From Cylicocyclus nassatus (taxonomy: Eukaryota > Nematoda > Chromadorea > Rhabditida > Strongylidae): a stretch of 64,000 nucleotides of DNA. Positions 8,577 through 19,210 of the stretch are shown piece after piece. The translations under genes were made by a program, and so were the position numbers. Each line of letters opens with the position of its first letter. Positions within the stretch are counted from its first letter, which is position 1. Location of the stretch: positions 14,541,742-14,605,741 of the forward strand of contig CATQJL010000223.1 in assembly GCA_958299035.1 (NCBI GenBank), given 5' to 3'. Below the pieces are notes generated by a model. It searched no databases and was not told the origin of the DNA. It worked only from the letters and a program-made list of their open reading frames with translations.

Positions 8577-11500
8577 AGATCAAAGCGACGTAGATGCTGC
8601 AGCATTAGAAGTTCAATTCTACATCGATAGTAAAATGGCAGTAGATTTTTCCATAGTGATTGTGAACTACGGTAATTGTTCTTTTTACGCCTGGCCGGTG
8701 AGTCATTTACAACCATCCTTTTGAAAATTATCTCATGAGCAGCTTCCAGCAAACAGTTGTGTACGATGCGCTTACAACAGAACCAGATCAATTGTCACGA
8801 TATGTGGACGAATCTATTTGTGGTTCGTTTTGACAACATAAATAGAAAAGAATTTTTTTCAAAGGATGCTGAAATAACATCTGTTCTATTATCCTTGAGT
8901 GGCGCTTGAAAGTTCTAACCAAATGAATCAGCTCATTCCCTGAATGCTCCAGAAACTGAAGAATCCCTATATCTAAAAGCTACGGTATTGGGATCAACAG
9001 AACTTTTATCAGGATTGACGGCATCCTTCTGATTTTGAATTTTATAATTGAAATGAATAATAATCAATACATTACCCAGTTAACGGGATGAGACTATTGA
9101 CAGTATTTTCAGTACGGGGGATGATTGGCGTAGTGGTATGAGGCCCGCTATGACCAAGTTGGATGCAGGTTCGACTCCGACCCTGGGTCAACCAAGCCCT
9201 CTACCCTCGGAGTCGGTATGGTACCAGGGTAATTGTGGGAGAATAGAAGCAGCACTGACTTGGTAATCTGGTAGCCCGCGAAAGTCATGTGAAAGGCTCT
9301 CACTCAAATAATAGTCTTTTAGACTACGAAGAAGTGTGCGTTCGGCGCATGCTCGCCAAAGGTATTGAAGACGCCAAATCCTTTATTCTTTTTCTGCAAC
9401 TCATTGACATTCCTATGCATTACCAAAAAAACCCGAACATCTGTTATTACTTTTAGTTTTTCAAGAAAAAAATCTGTGCAACAACAGTTGCGTGTGAATG
9501 CTCTTATGATTAGAATTCATGGTGATATATTGAGACACATAACAACTTATAGATCCTACTTACACGATACAGCCACCGGTATATCCTACCCTGTTACCAG
9601 CTGATAGCGCCGACGCTGGATGTGAATGTAACTATGGAACTATATGGCTTGATGTGTTCTTGCTGATGGAAGCCACAGCTTCTATGCAGTTTGGAATTTA
9701 TGGAGTAAGTCTGAAAATTGTTCTCAACATTTGCCACTCAAAAATCAGTTCGAACCAACTAAAAGGAGACCCTAAGGGTCAAGCAGCAAAACCTTAAGGA
9801 GTACTCAGACAATTATGGCGACCACCGTCGACCAGCCACGGCGGTGCCCGATAAGCTCCCGACGATGCCTGCGATGACCCGATAAGCACCCGAACAATAC
9901 CGGGTGGCCGGCAAGCGCCCGATAAACGGCGATTTGCACCCGCGGGCTTAATATGTTTCTGAATTAGCAGGATTTTAAACACCCGTCTTCATTTCCAGCC
10001 TGGCATAAAGACCACAATCTACACAAAAATACAAGTTGACGTCCGAAACTAGTTCAAGCCACTCCTTCACGTTTGGTTCTATTGTCAAGGATTCCAGTGG
10101 TGGACACCGGCCACTATCAATGACCAGAGCCTAACTTTACTAACTTGTAATCAAGCGGCAAACGTTGAAGGAAGCCTTATCATCGCGGCGAAACTCACAA
10201 GTTCGGCTTATCTTATAGCGTGTAGGAATTGCGGCCTCCAAGAAGGTCCACGAGTCTTCAGATTGGTTCCGCAAATGCTGTTACGGCCATGTGAGGAACA
10301 GAGTATGGCTGGAAATCTCCACTTTAAATTTTGTGACCGCAATTACCAATCAGCGTTCTTGACTATGGCCTGCGCATGATAGAAATCGGACCGTGATCAC
10401 TGTTCATCAGTGACGGTCCAAGAAAATTTGCCCCCAAGGGGGGGGGTACAGTTTTTTTTCCAAGTGAAGGTATGTGGCTGACGTGGCCTCCGAAAATAAT
10501 TGTGGGATGCTTCCCAGTTCCGATTTCGGAAAAGGGCGCGTTGCAGCCACGCTTTTGAAAACTTTTCCTACAAAACAATTTTGAATTCTAAAAATTTTTG
10601 AATATTCGATTCATTCACGATTGAGAAACGAATCACTTGCACCACATTTCAAACAATGTGGTTGAATTCCAGTGATTTCGAGCACCACACCCTTCCCCAT
10701 TCTGCCCTTTCCCTCTCCTCGGTCCGCCTTTTTTATGTGCAGTCTAGAAACTTTTGCAGCACTTTTCCTACAAGCTGCGGCAATTAACTTCATTCAAAAA
10801 ATAAAATTAATGATATTGATGCAACTTATAGGCAACTGAATACGTGGTGGTTGCACTTTTGAAACTGACGATTGGGCAAGAAGAGCAGTACCAAACTCGC
10901 TTTGGGGTAATTCGTTATGCTACGGAAGTTCAACTCATCGCCGACTTGGACACCTACAATTCTACAGAGGATCTTTACGACCTTGACATAGAAACCTATG
11001 ACGATCTAGGCACAAATATCGAGGGGTTTGAGTTTGTTTTTTCTCGACTTTTTCCACGTGCTAGAGCTTCACAGAGCTCTCAAAATGGCCACAGACCGCT
11101 TCAAGAGCAGTGTTCATCGTATCGCCGCACGACCAGTAGTCATAATTGTTGGAAATTCCTACAGGTGCATAAGTGCAGAAAACCGCCACTATCGTTTTTC
11201 TTCATTAAAATCTATAGATCTGGAGCTTATAACGATCCATCACAAGCTGCCGCAGGCTTTCGTGAAGATGGCGGCATAATTATAACTATCGGTAAATGAC
11301 CTCTGCAGTTTGCATATTTTGTATAATCACAAATTTGATTTAGAGTATGTCCAAGAACATGGTTTAGAAGTGCCATATCTAAGGTCTCTTGCTTCTCCCA
11401 ATTACAACCTTACGAATGAGAAGAATGACGGAACAAGACTAGTCGTATACGATTTGAGAGATCTTCTTTGCAAGGGTAATTTACTAATTCATCACTTTCT

Positions 11501-14500
11501 TTTTTGAATGCCCTCCCATAAATTTCATGAAGAAATCTTCGAATATCAAATGAAGAGTTGTAGGTGTTTTTACTGAGTCAAGTTTTTCCCAAGTGTTTGA
11601 CTGTGATCTACTTACCACCTTTTCAGCAAATTGCTTCTGCAGAAAGAACTGGCTAGAATACAATTTGGACAAGTGGAATGCACCGCAGGGCGGATGCTAC
11701 TATCCTGTTTCAATCCCAGATACACAGGTGAATGCTAATTGTTACTCCATTGTGTTTTTCGTTTTCGAATTTATTCGACGAGAATACCGCAGTCTTCAGC
11801 AGTGTATCTTGAATGAAGGGGTGGCGTCAGTCACGCCTCATTTTTGAGATGCTTCTTACCCTCTCACTTCCTCAACATATTCTTCTGATGTCTAATAGGG
11901 CTCATATCGCGAAAGCCCCTAATGAAGGAAAACGGACTTTACCACCCTATTTTAGTCGTTCCCGATAGAAATTGATCGGGTGTTATTAATCGCGTTAACC
12001 AAAATTTTCATCCTATCGCAACCAGAAGGCAAAGCGGTGCAATGAAGATGATTCAACCCTATGTAAGCTTTCGTTTGCGATAGAATTGTGCGAAAAATCT
12101 CTATAAAACGGAACATGGGCTTTAACTCCATTTAAAATGAACTTGAAAGGACATTTCACTTCCAGCAGCAATGTAAGGTGGGGCTAACCCCAATTCTGAG
12201 GTTTTAGTCGGTTTTGTGCGTTTCGCTGAGTGTATGTGCCTTACCCCAATTTAGTTTAATGAATAAACGGGAAAAGTTTTATTTCTTTTAGGTAGGCCAA
12301 AAAAGTGTTTTTCAAACAGCTATAAACTATTTTACAAATCATAGAAAAACCTCTTTGGAAAGTTATTGGGTTGGCTCCAAAGTTCTCAGACACTTTCAAA
12401 CTAAATGTGCTATTTCTCGATACCTGATTTTTGTATATCCGATAGAGATACCATTCGATAGAGCAAATTAGGCTCTACGAGATGGCATGCAAAGTTCGTA
12501 CCAGCTCCGATCCACCGTAAGTTAGCATCCAGAACTGAGTCGTACTAAACGTCCAAAAAATTCAAAAAATTCATATCTTCGTTCAAAGGACCTTTCAATT
12601 TTTCATCCTACGGATCTTGAAATGGATCGCAAATTGCACACCACATCAGGCACTCATAAGTACTCATAAGTACTTCCTGTACTTTCTCCTCATCTAGAGT
12701 AGAAAAAACGAAAATTTTAATGCATATATAAAAACGAAGCATTGCTGTTTCCACTCAAGAAATTGTATAGTACAAGCCCTTAGAAGTATAACCGTGGATT
12801 TTCAGCTTTCTGCAAGCCCTAGTCTTCGAAAAATACTGAGTTTAGTAAGGAATACCTGGGTGAGGAGTGTTAAATCCGGTGATTTTCGAAAACTAGAACC
12901 TTTGGAAAGTTGAAAATTTACGGTTATTCTAAAGGCACTGTACTAGATAATTACATGAGTGAGAACAGCGTATCGTTGATTCGTTGACCGCACGGACTGC
13001 TCAAACGCGGCGAACCCGCGCAGCGCGGCTAAAATGTTGCGAGAGCACGATTTGTGCAATGGCGGTTTGTACTGGGTCAAGCGTTTTACTTCGCGGCGCG
13101 TGCTCCGTAGTGATGCTCAGTCCATGCGATCAACGAATGAACTATAACTTCGTTTTTGTGTAAGCATGAGAACTTTCTTTTCTTGATTTCCAGACAAGGA
13201 AAAAATACAGGATAGGTACATATGATGTCTGATGTGGTGTGCAATTTGTGTGAGCAAGGAGATCCGTAAGATTTTTTTCTGAATGAAGACATGAATTTTT
13301 TTTTCAATTTTTCGAGCCTTCAGTACGACTCAGATTTTGGATGCGTACCTACGGTGGTCCATGCTGGTGCAAACTCTTGCATACCATCTTGTAGAGCTTG
13401 CTTCGCTCTATCAAATGGTACCCCTCTCGGATGTACATGCATTGAATTTCGAGAATTGGCAGATCTAATCTGAAAATGTCCGAGAACATCGAGCAACCTG
13501 CAACCTTATAGTTTCCTACCAAATCTGCTTGCATTCAAACTATTCAAAAAATTCACCTAAAATCATGAAAAATTTCTTTGCAAATGATTGAAAAAGGAGA
13601 AACTTTTTCTCGTAAAGAATTATAAGATATCTGAACTTGATTTACCTGACTGAGTCATAACTTTCTTTCAACCCACTCGTTAATTCTACTGGACCACTCT
13701 AGATTACTGGATCAGTTAAATTATAACTTGAACCATAGCTAAACCTTCAACTATATCGGTGCTGTATTCTTCCTTCGAGTAGAAATAGAGGAGACAAAAA
13801 TGTTTATGCTTTCAAAAAAGAGGTGTTGAGCTGCTTCCATGTAATGGACTGTATGCTACAGGCCTTTGAATGTACCACCGCAAATTCTCATCTTTCTACA
13901 GAACTTAGTTTCAAGATTGCCCACATTCGTCCACTGAAGGTCTTAACTAGTATAGGGACTGATGTCGTAGCTCCTTCGCAGGTAGTAGACCCTGAAATTA
14001 TCACGTCTTCAAAACATCACCAAAAAATACTTGAAGATTTTCCTACAAACCATTGGCCCGTATCAATATTCTTGCAGCCATTGGCACAGCAAGCATGTAG
14101 GCGTAATCACAATTCTACATTGACACTCGTCGAGGATTCCGCAAAAAACTCATTTTTGACGTCAAGTGAGACTACTGACATATGATGAATAAAGAAACAA
14201 GATAACTACTGCAACTCACTTTCAGTATTCCCTTTAAAAACGGAATTCTGGTTGGGCTTGACAAATGATGGTGGTGGTTGGAAATGGCAGGGCGGATACT
14301 CTGTAAGTAACACTGAGTCATTGTAAAAAGTGTAAAAGAGTGAAAAATGATGTATTTTCATGCTGGATATACAAATTGGGGTCCAGATCAACCAGGCAAT
14401 GGAAGCTGTGCCTATATGCAGCAGTATTCAGGATTTAGGTATGTTAGAACGAAGAAGAGGAAGAAACTGAAATAGTAGGATAGCAAGTATTACATAACAT

Positions 14501-15366
14501 CAATCATTCATCATCTTATTCAGAAGTCTTTCTTTCGCAGATTCTCTAGTAGTGGTCCTTAAGGTCGATTCCTGTAATTTCTATTTGGAAAAAAAGTAAC
14601 CGCTGTCAACAAAGAAATAATAAGATAATAAAGATAATCTAAACGATGCCTGTAGCAACTTATGTTGAAGAACGATATTTCATTTCTCTGCGGTCAGTAA
14701 TTTTATTTCTTTTTGTCACAAAGAGAATGCTGTCTAAACAGCATGAGCTCTTAGATTCGGTCATTATTTACAAATCAATTGTCATCAACATCAAACATAA
14801 AATATATCTGGTACTGTCGGCAAAGAATAGCAAGATTAGTTGAAGGCGCCGAAAAAAGCCCAAAAGCGCCCAAAAAAGCCCGAAAAAGCTCAAAAAAGCC
14901 CAAAAGCGCCCAAAGAAGCCCGAAGAAGCCCAAAAAAGCCCGAATGCGCCAGAAAGAGCCGGAATGTAGAAATGAACATTTGGTAGAATTCTGACATTAC
15001 CTTGTCATGCGGACGACAGAAAATGACAAAAAGGCTCGATTGCGAAGTCAACACACATGCCTTAGCGCCAAAACGTGCGAGAAGTGTTCCGACTCTTTCG
15101 CTGGCGCTTCTGGGCTTTTTTGGGCTTTTTCGGGCTTTTTTGGGCTTTTTCGGGCTTCTTTGGGCTTTTTTGGCAAAGTATGACGGGCTTATGCTTTAGG
15201 TCACATAGTGTAATAGTATGAAAGGCCGATAAAGCATGAATCATTGTTGTTATTATTATTCCTTTTTAGGTTCGCTTGGTTTTCCGACGAGTGCGCTGAC
15301 GATAAATGCTACATTTGCCAGTCGAAACCGTGCGACTCTATGAGATACTGTGATACAACTTCCTAG
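8577..15366 (+). CDS. Gene 1: VWA-VWA-C-type lectin protein, 5' partial, one splice site lost
   Basis: Twelve exons, read from phase continuity and comparison with gene 2: 8577-8697, 8750-8822, 9553-9704, 10832-11025, 11075-11164, 11218-11291, 11344-11475, 11627-11727, 14078-14165, 14226-14302, 14362-14438, 15270-15366. Together they give 424 residues to a TAG. The first two encode the end of a VWA fold (MAVDFSIVIVNYG), the third a linker and the start of VWA2 (GCECNYGTIWLDVFLL), the next five the rest of VWA2 and a cysteine-rich joint (ANCFCRKNW), and the last four the CTLD (FWLGLTNDGGGWKWQGG, CAYMQQYSGF, KCYICQ). Such nematode proteins are usually secreted and bind surface ligands; no ligand can be read here. 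Exon 14362 is preceded by 'ttttcat' instead of an AG, so correct splicing is doubtful. Earlier exons lie outside the window. Confidence 0.85.
9115..9282 (+). repeat. tRNA-derived SINE-like repeat, copy 1
   Basis: A-box TGGCGTAGTGG near 9127 and B-box GGTTCGACTCC near 9170 match the Pol III consensus. An unrelated body follows, ending '...ggtaatctggtagccc'. The acceptor stem does not pair, so it is not a functional tRNA. It lies in the gene 1 intron 8823-9552 and was duplicated with it (copy at 39176-39343). Confidence 0.65.
9705..10831. other. Gene 1 intron, repeat-like, no exon seen
   Basis: Between donor 9705 and acceptor 10831. Positions 9826-9950 are GC-richer with repeated 'gcccgataag' words that copy 2 lacks, suggesting an insertion or a small repeat. 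The rest matches copy 2 at 42502-43784. Confidence 0.5.
12366..13508. mobile_element. mariner-type foldback MITE in gene 1 intron
   Basis: Left end TTGGGTTGGCTCC after TA (12364-12365); the right end reads GCAACCTTA before TA (13509-13510). The arms of roughly 400-500 bp are inverted copies: the 'cgatagagcaaa...ctctacgagatggcatgcaaag' block near 12458 pairs with 13380-13420, and 'gagtcgtact' near 12537 pairs with 13321. The ends resemble the TTAGGTTGG... ends of mariner-derived elements. Copy 2 has the same element from 45325. No transposase frame. Confidence 0.7.
12978..13142. mobile_element. Small GC-rich MITE nested in the 12366 foldback
   Basis: Absent from copy 2, where 'cagcgta' runs straight on to 'gcttcgttttt'. 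The ends are inverted: GATTCGTTGACCGCACGG at the left, and the complement of CCATGCGATCAACGAATGAAC at the right. About 165 bp with TA at the edges. Confidence 0.65.
14352..14362 (+). other. Lost 3' splice acceptor of gene 1, exon 11
   Basis: Gene 2 has 'gttttag' directly before the matching exon (56093). Gene 1 has 'attttcat' and no AG between the donor at 14303 and the exon that keeps an open frame. Skipping this 77-base exon would shift the frame. Confidence 0.75.
14847..15190. repeat. Foldback of degenerate GCCCAAAAAA tandem units
   Basis: The left arm (about 14847-14970) is a run of 10-12-bp units such as AGCCCAAAAAAGCCCGAA. The right arm (about 15065-15175) is its inverse (GGGCTTTTTTGGGC...). 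About 90 bases separate them. Copy 2 lacks it at the same intron position. The palindromic arms would form a long hairpin in gene 1 pre-mRNA. Confidence 0.85.
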
Positions 15367-16111
15367 TGGATAAAGAATTTAATTGAAGAATTTCTGGCAA
15401 AACTTGCCTTGATTTATCACCGAGACATGAAGTGATCGAAAATCTAGACGATGCAGTTCGCACTATATTGCAAAGGCAGCAATGGGAAGCCGCGTGCGAG
15501 TTATAGGTCACAGAACCGTGAAGCCACGCTTAGTTATTTCTGATACATACATAGAAGGAACAAGAAAACAACAAACAATTTCAACGGAATCTTCTCTCGA
15601 AGTTACCGTTCGATTTAGTAGTAAGGAAAGAAAATGTGCGCCTTCCTGCTTTTTCATGCGGTCCTTGAAAAGTCTTCTATTGTTGTCGGCGTTTCAGAGA
15701 ATCCATTCTAATTGTGTGGTTGTGCCTGTTGAATTTGCCTATGGAATAAATTGAAATGTACTTCCCTATTTACAAACGAATGCAGGACTGTTAGTTCAAG
15801 CTGATTTTGAACTTTTTATTAGATCGTTCTGAAAATAATATCTCATCATATCCTACCGGGCACAGTGAGCGCCAAGCAGTGATTGGGGTATCATCTGATG
15901 GAGCAGCATGCTCTACAAGATGGTTCTAGCATTTGCTCAGACTTTGATACACGTTGAGTGTAAAGCCAAAATATAAATCAAACGTTCGGAAAATGAAGCC
16001 TCCATCTACACAATTCTTATAGACTTCAGATTTTTGTTCACGCATATATTCTCCACATCGGAAATTCGAATGTACAGCTGGTGACCGAAAAATCACGGTC
16101 ATGTTCCCTGT

Positions 16112-16345
16112 ACCAATGGGAGTGATTGGTGGCGGGCGGGACTCGTCTTCCGCGTGGCCGCCTCGCCTGGGCTCTGCATCTCTTCATTTTTCTCTCTTAT
16201 TCTTTCCCATCACTAGCGCAAGAAAGGCTGAGCTCAATCGCTAACCAAGCAAGGAAAAATAATTATACAACACGTTTGCGACAGATGCAAAGCCCAGCCG
16301 AGGCGGCCGCGGAAGCCCCATTCGTCACTCCCAATACACCCAAAA
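16112..16345. mobile_element. GC-rich foldback MITE
   Basis: About 60-bp imperfect inverted ends: CAATGGGAGTGATTGG at the left and the complement of CGTCACTCCCAATA at the right, with 'ggccgcctcgcctgggctctgcatc' words pairing inside. No coding capacity. Confidence 0.65.
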
Positions 16346-17569
16346 TCTAAGTTACCCAGTTCTCTATACCGTGTATATCTAGGGCCTAGAAGAAGACCTA
16401 CTGCATTGGTCCGGTCTTCCAATGTTACTTCTGAGCGGAGAAAACCCGCCCAATTTTTTTTCGCTCCACCCCTTTCTTTTCAGCCCGCCTCCTTCGGACG
16501 ACTCTATGACAGCGTAAGCTGGAGCTGCAGCTGCAGTTGCATTTGCAAGTGAAGCTGCAACAGTGCAGTTGCTTTTTGCGGTGCGCCTCCTTCGGACGAC
16601 GAATCCACGGCAGCATACGCTTCAATTACAGTTGCAACTGCAGGCTGTCATGCTGGCAGCTGCTCCTCGCTGGCGTGTCGACGAGGACGCAGTTCGAAAC
16701 TCGTCAGCCCTCTGAAGAGAGGGTCCCCGGGAAGGGTTTTTTGAGACTTTTTTAGGATTTCAATGTTATAACTGTAATTAGGGGCACGGAAAGTCCCCAG
16801 ATTGGCAAAAACATCGAAGGCGAAATCCTGGGTGTATGCTGCCTTTATAGGCAGTGGATCAGCAAAACTTAACAACCCACGATTTCAAAACGGTAGGTTG
16901 TTTATCGCCCAAGTATAAGAACAGCGCAATTCCGGTAGCACAACATACCTTTGCCGAGAAAATTGCTCTTAAGCTTACACGCGTAAGCCACTCTTACACG
17001 CGCCGGACGAGTTGGAAATTTCCTTCTCACCATTGGAGGCTGCCCGCCGCAATGCTTTATTCATTGGGTCCCGCCACGATTCAGCGCTATCAGCCTTGCT
17101 CCACTCGTCCAGTTTCAGAGGGAAGGGCATCGAAAAGCGCTCGTTTTCGCCGTCAAGCTCTCTAAAGTGGATTCTCGGGGTCAGCGTAATGAATAACCCT
17201 AGGTAAGCAAAAATTTGACCAGGTTGAGATTTGCCGAACCACTGCCTTTGAGGATTTCAATCACGTCGTTTCCGTATGTTCTTTCATATGGTTCTGCATA
17301 TTTCTACATGGAAGCCTTTTATTGTTTGATGCACTGCATCTCGTAAACGTTGTTAATTGAAGGTTAAGTACTCTAACTTATTCTTTACGTTTTTTGTCGA
17401 AATAGTAAATCGATTTAAAACGCCTTCAAAATCTCCCAAACTCCAAAAATGTGATTGTTCTCGAATTTGATTTGTTTTGCTTTTCTTAAAGTATGGGGTT
17501 TCCCAAAGGTAAAGGCACAGTTTTCAATTGTCAATATTTCTCTTTCCAACGGGTCTCTTATTGCCAGTC

Positions 17570-18087
17570 AAGTACCATTCTCTAGAGGAGGCTTCAATTT
17601 AGATTTGCACTATTGATCGAATACCAATCGCTCTTCCTTACTATAGGATTACGGTAAGAATTCCAGCATGTGGAACCATGTTGAAATGCCATCTGACAAA
17701 TTTTTTTTTCTAAATTCTGAAAAATCGTCTACTAAGATTTTCGCGCACGCTGATTTCACTACGCAACCTATTACGAGTTTTGCAGCTTTTTTGGCGGCAT
17801 ATTCACATTTCTGACAAAAACTGGGAATCCGGTTTTTGCTGTTTCCTGGGATAAATTTTGAAAGAAGCATTACAGTAAAGTGGAAATCTCATATTCGAAA
17901 TCAGCGGCTTCCATTACCATAGTATAAAAGTTTTTGGCTTGTTCGGTTTTGCTCCGAGGCAGAATATAGCTTTCATCCTAAAATCCTTGTCGAAGTTGAT
18001 ACAGTAATCTACAGCAATGAAGAGCGATCGGTGATTCGCTCGATACTGTAAATCTAAGTTGAAGCCTCCTCTACAGAATGGCACTTA
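17570..18087. mobile_element. MITE with about 65-bp inverted ends
   Basis: Left end near AAGTACCATTCTCTAGAGG and the inverse of CCTCTACAGAATGGCACTT at the right. Inner words around 'gcaatctaaattgaagcctcc' and 'agagcgat' also pair. No transposase frame. Target duplication not resolved. Confidence 0.55.
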
Positions 18088-18502
18088 AATGGCGGAAAAA
18101 GAGATAATGAAAGAAAGACATTAACGAATGAAAAGTGTACTTATTTTTGGTACATCCTGTATGTTATTCGTGTACAGTGTTGAGCTGAAGTATTCCTGCC
18201 GACTTTTTCTAAAATTTGGAAGCGAGTTTCAAGAGGCTCTTTGTTTTGTATTAGGTTGTTCCAAAAGAAACTCCTTTTTCGAGTGTCAGGTTGTTTTGCT
18301 TCCTAGCAAACTTAGGCTACCATTCGATAGAGCAAAGCAAGCTCTAAAAAATGGCCACCAAAGACCCACCTAAGGCGTAGCAAGGTAAAAGTTGGAGCCA
18401 AAAATTAAAATATTAAAGCGCACTAAAAATCGGATCTCCTTCGAATTTCCACGGACCTTCAACTTGGTCATTATACATTGTACACATGAGTACGGAAAAG
18501 TA

Positions 18503-19210
18503 TTAGGTTAAATCAAAAGCTCTTTCGCACAAAATTCAAAAATTCATGACTACTGAATTCCCTAACAGATTGGACCGCTCTTTTTTTGTTTGAAAGAGTA
18601 AATCATGCTCTTTATAATGACGTCTTAGCTGCTAACTAATGATCATCTGTTCCATAGATAGGGGCGATAGAAGAAAATTGGTCAAAATTTGAATTTTCTG
18701 TGTAGGATCATAAAAAATCGGAAACTTGCAACGAAAATTGGAGCAGTTAGTATTGTGAGTTCTTTCACCAGCTCTTTCTAACATGCAAAGTTTGCGCCGA
18801 TTGAGCGTCTCTATGAAAAGTTATGATTTTCGAGCAAGCAATACAAAAGGCCGAATTTGATTTATTTTGGTATTTTCCAGGAAAATCGTAACTTTTCATA
18901 GAGACGCTCATTCAGCGCAAACTTTGCACAGTTAGGAAGAGCTGGTGAAAAAACCTACAATACCGACTGTTCCGATTTTTGTTGCAAGTTTCCGATTTTT
19001 TATGACGTGCAAAGAAAATTCGAATTTTGACTAATTTTCTTCTACCGCTCCTATCTATGCAACAGTTGCTCATTAGTAAGCCGCTAAGACGTCGTTATAA
19101 AAAGTATGACTTACTCTTTCGTACAAGTATAAGAGCGGTCCAATCGGATGGAAAATTCAGAAGTTATAAATTTTCAAATTTGGTGCGAAAGAACTTTCGG
19201 TTCAACCTAA
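18503..19210. mobile_element. mariner-type foldback MITE, 708 bp, with empty site in copy 2
   Basis: TA on both sides (18501-18502, 19211-19212); ends TTAGGTTAAATC and the inverse of GGTTCAACCTAA. The arms, about 345 bp each, meet near 18860 and pair almost throughout. Copy 2 reads straight through as 'gaaaaagtatttagtgg' near 59675, an unoccupied site. Confidence 0.88.

Larger units (their letters stand above)
15367..18204. other. Region downstream of gene 1, no gene seen
   Basis: To about 15928 it matches copy 2 (58990-59420). From about 15928 to 18204 copy 1 has about 2.2 kb that copy 2 lacks. It contains two foldback elements (16112-16345 and about 17570-18087) and a pair of direct 'gcctccttcggacgac' words at 16485 and 16587. 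Frames here are short and without family motifs. Confidence 0.6.

Noticed and set aside
8500..8724. Independent 74-codon gene starting MNLSSFLF
   Set aside because: The conserved part begins after a TTTTTAG acceptor at 8576 and joins following exons in phase; gene 2 shows the true upstream exons far away.
8750..8833. Terminal exon ending at the TGA at 8831-8833
   Set aside because: A donor at 8823 (GTTCGT; GTTTGT in gene 2) gives phase 1, which fits the next exon exactly and leads into the linker and VWA2. I keep a small doubt because the TGA is conserved in both copies.
9115..9190. Functional tRNA gene
   Set aside because: A- and B-boxes are good but the acceptor and T stems do not pair and the copy 2 B-box is decayed.
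11028..11279. 83-codon frame beginning MSLFFLDFF
   Set aside because: Reads through two short introns of gene 1; exon phases and gene 2 support splicing at 11026-11074 and 11165-11217.
14847..15190. CRISPR-like array of short repeats
   Set aside because: The units are contiguous with no unique spacers and are arranged as inverted arms; the genome is eukaryotic.
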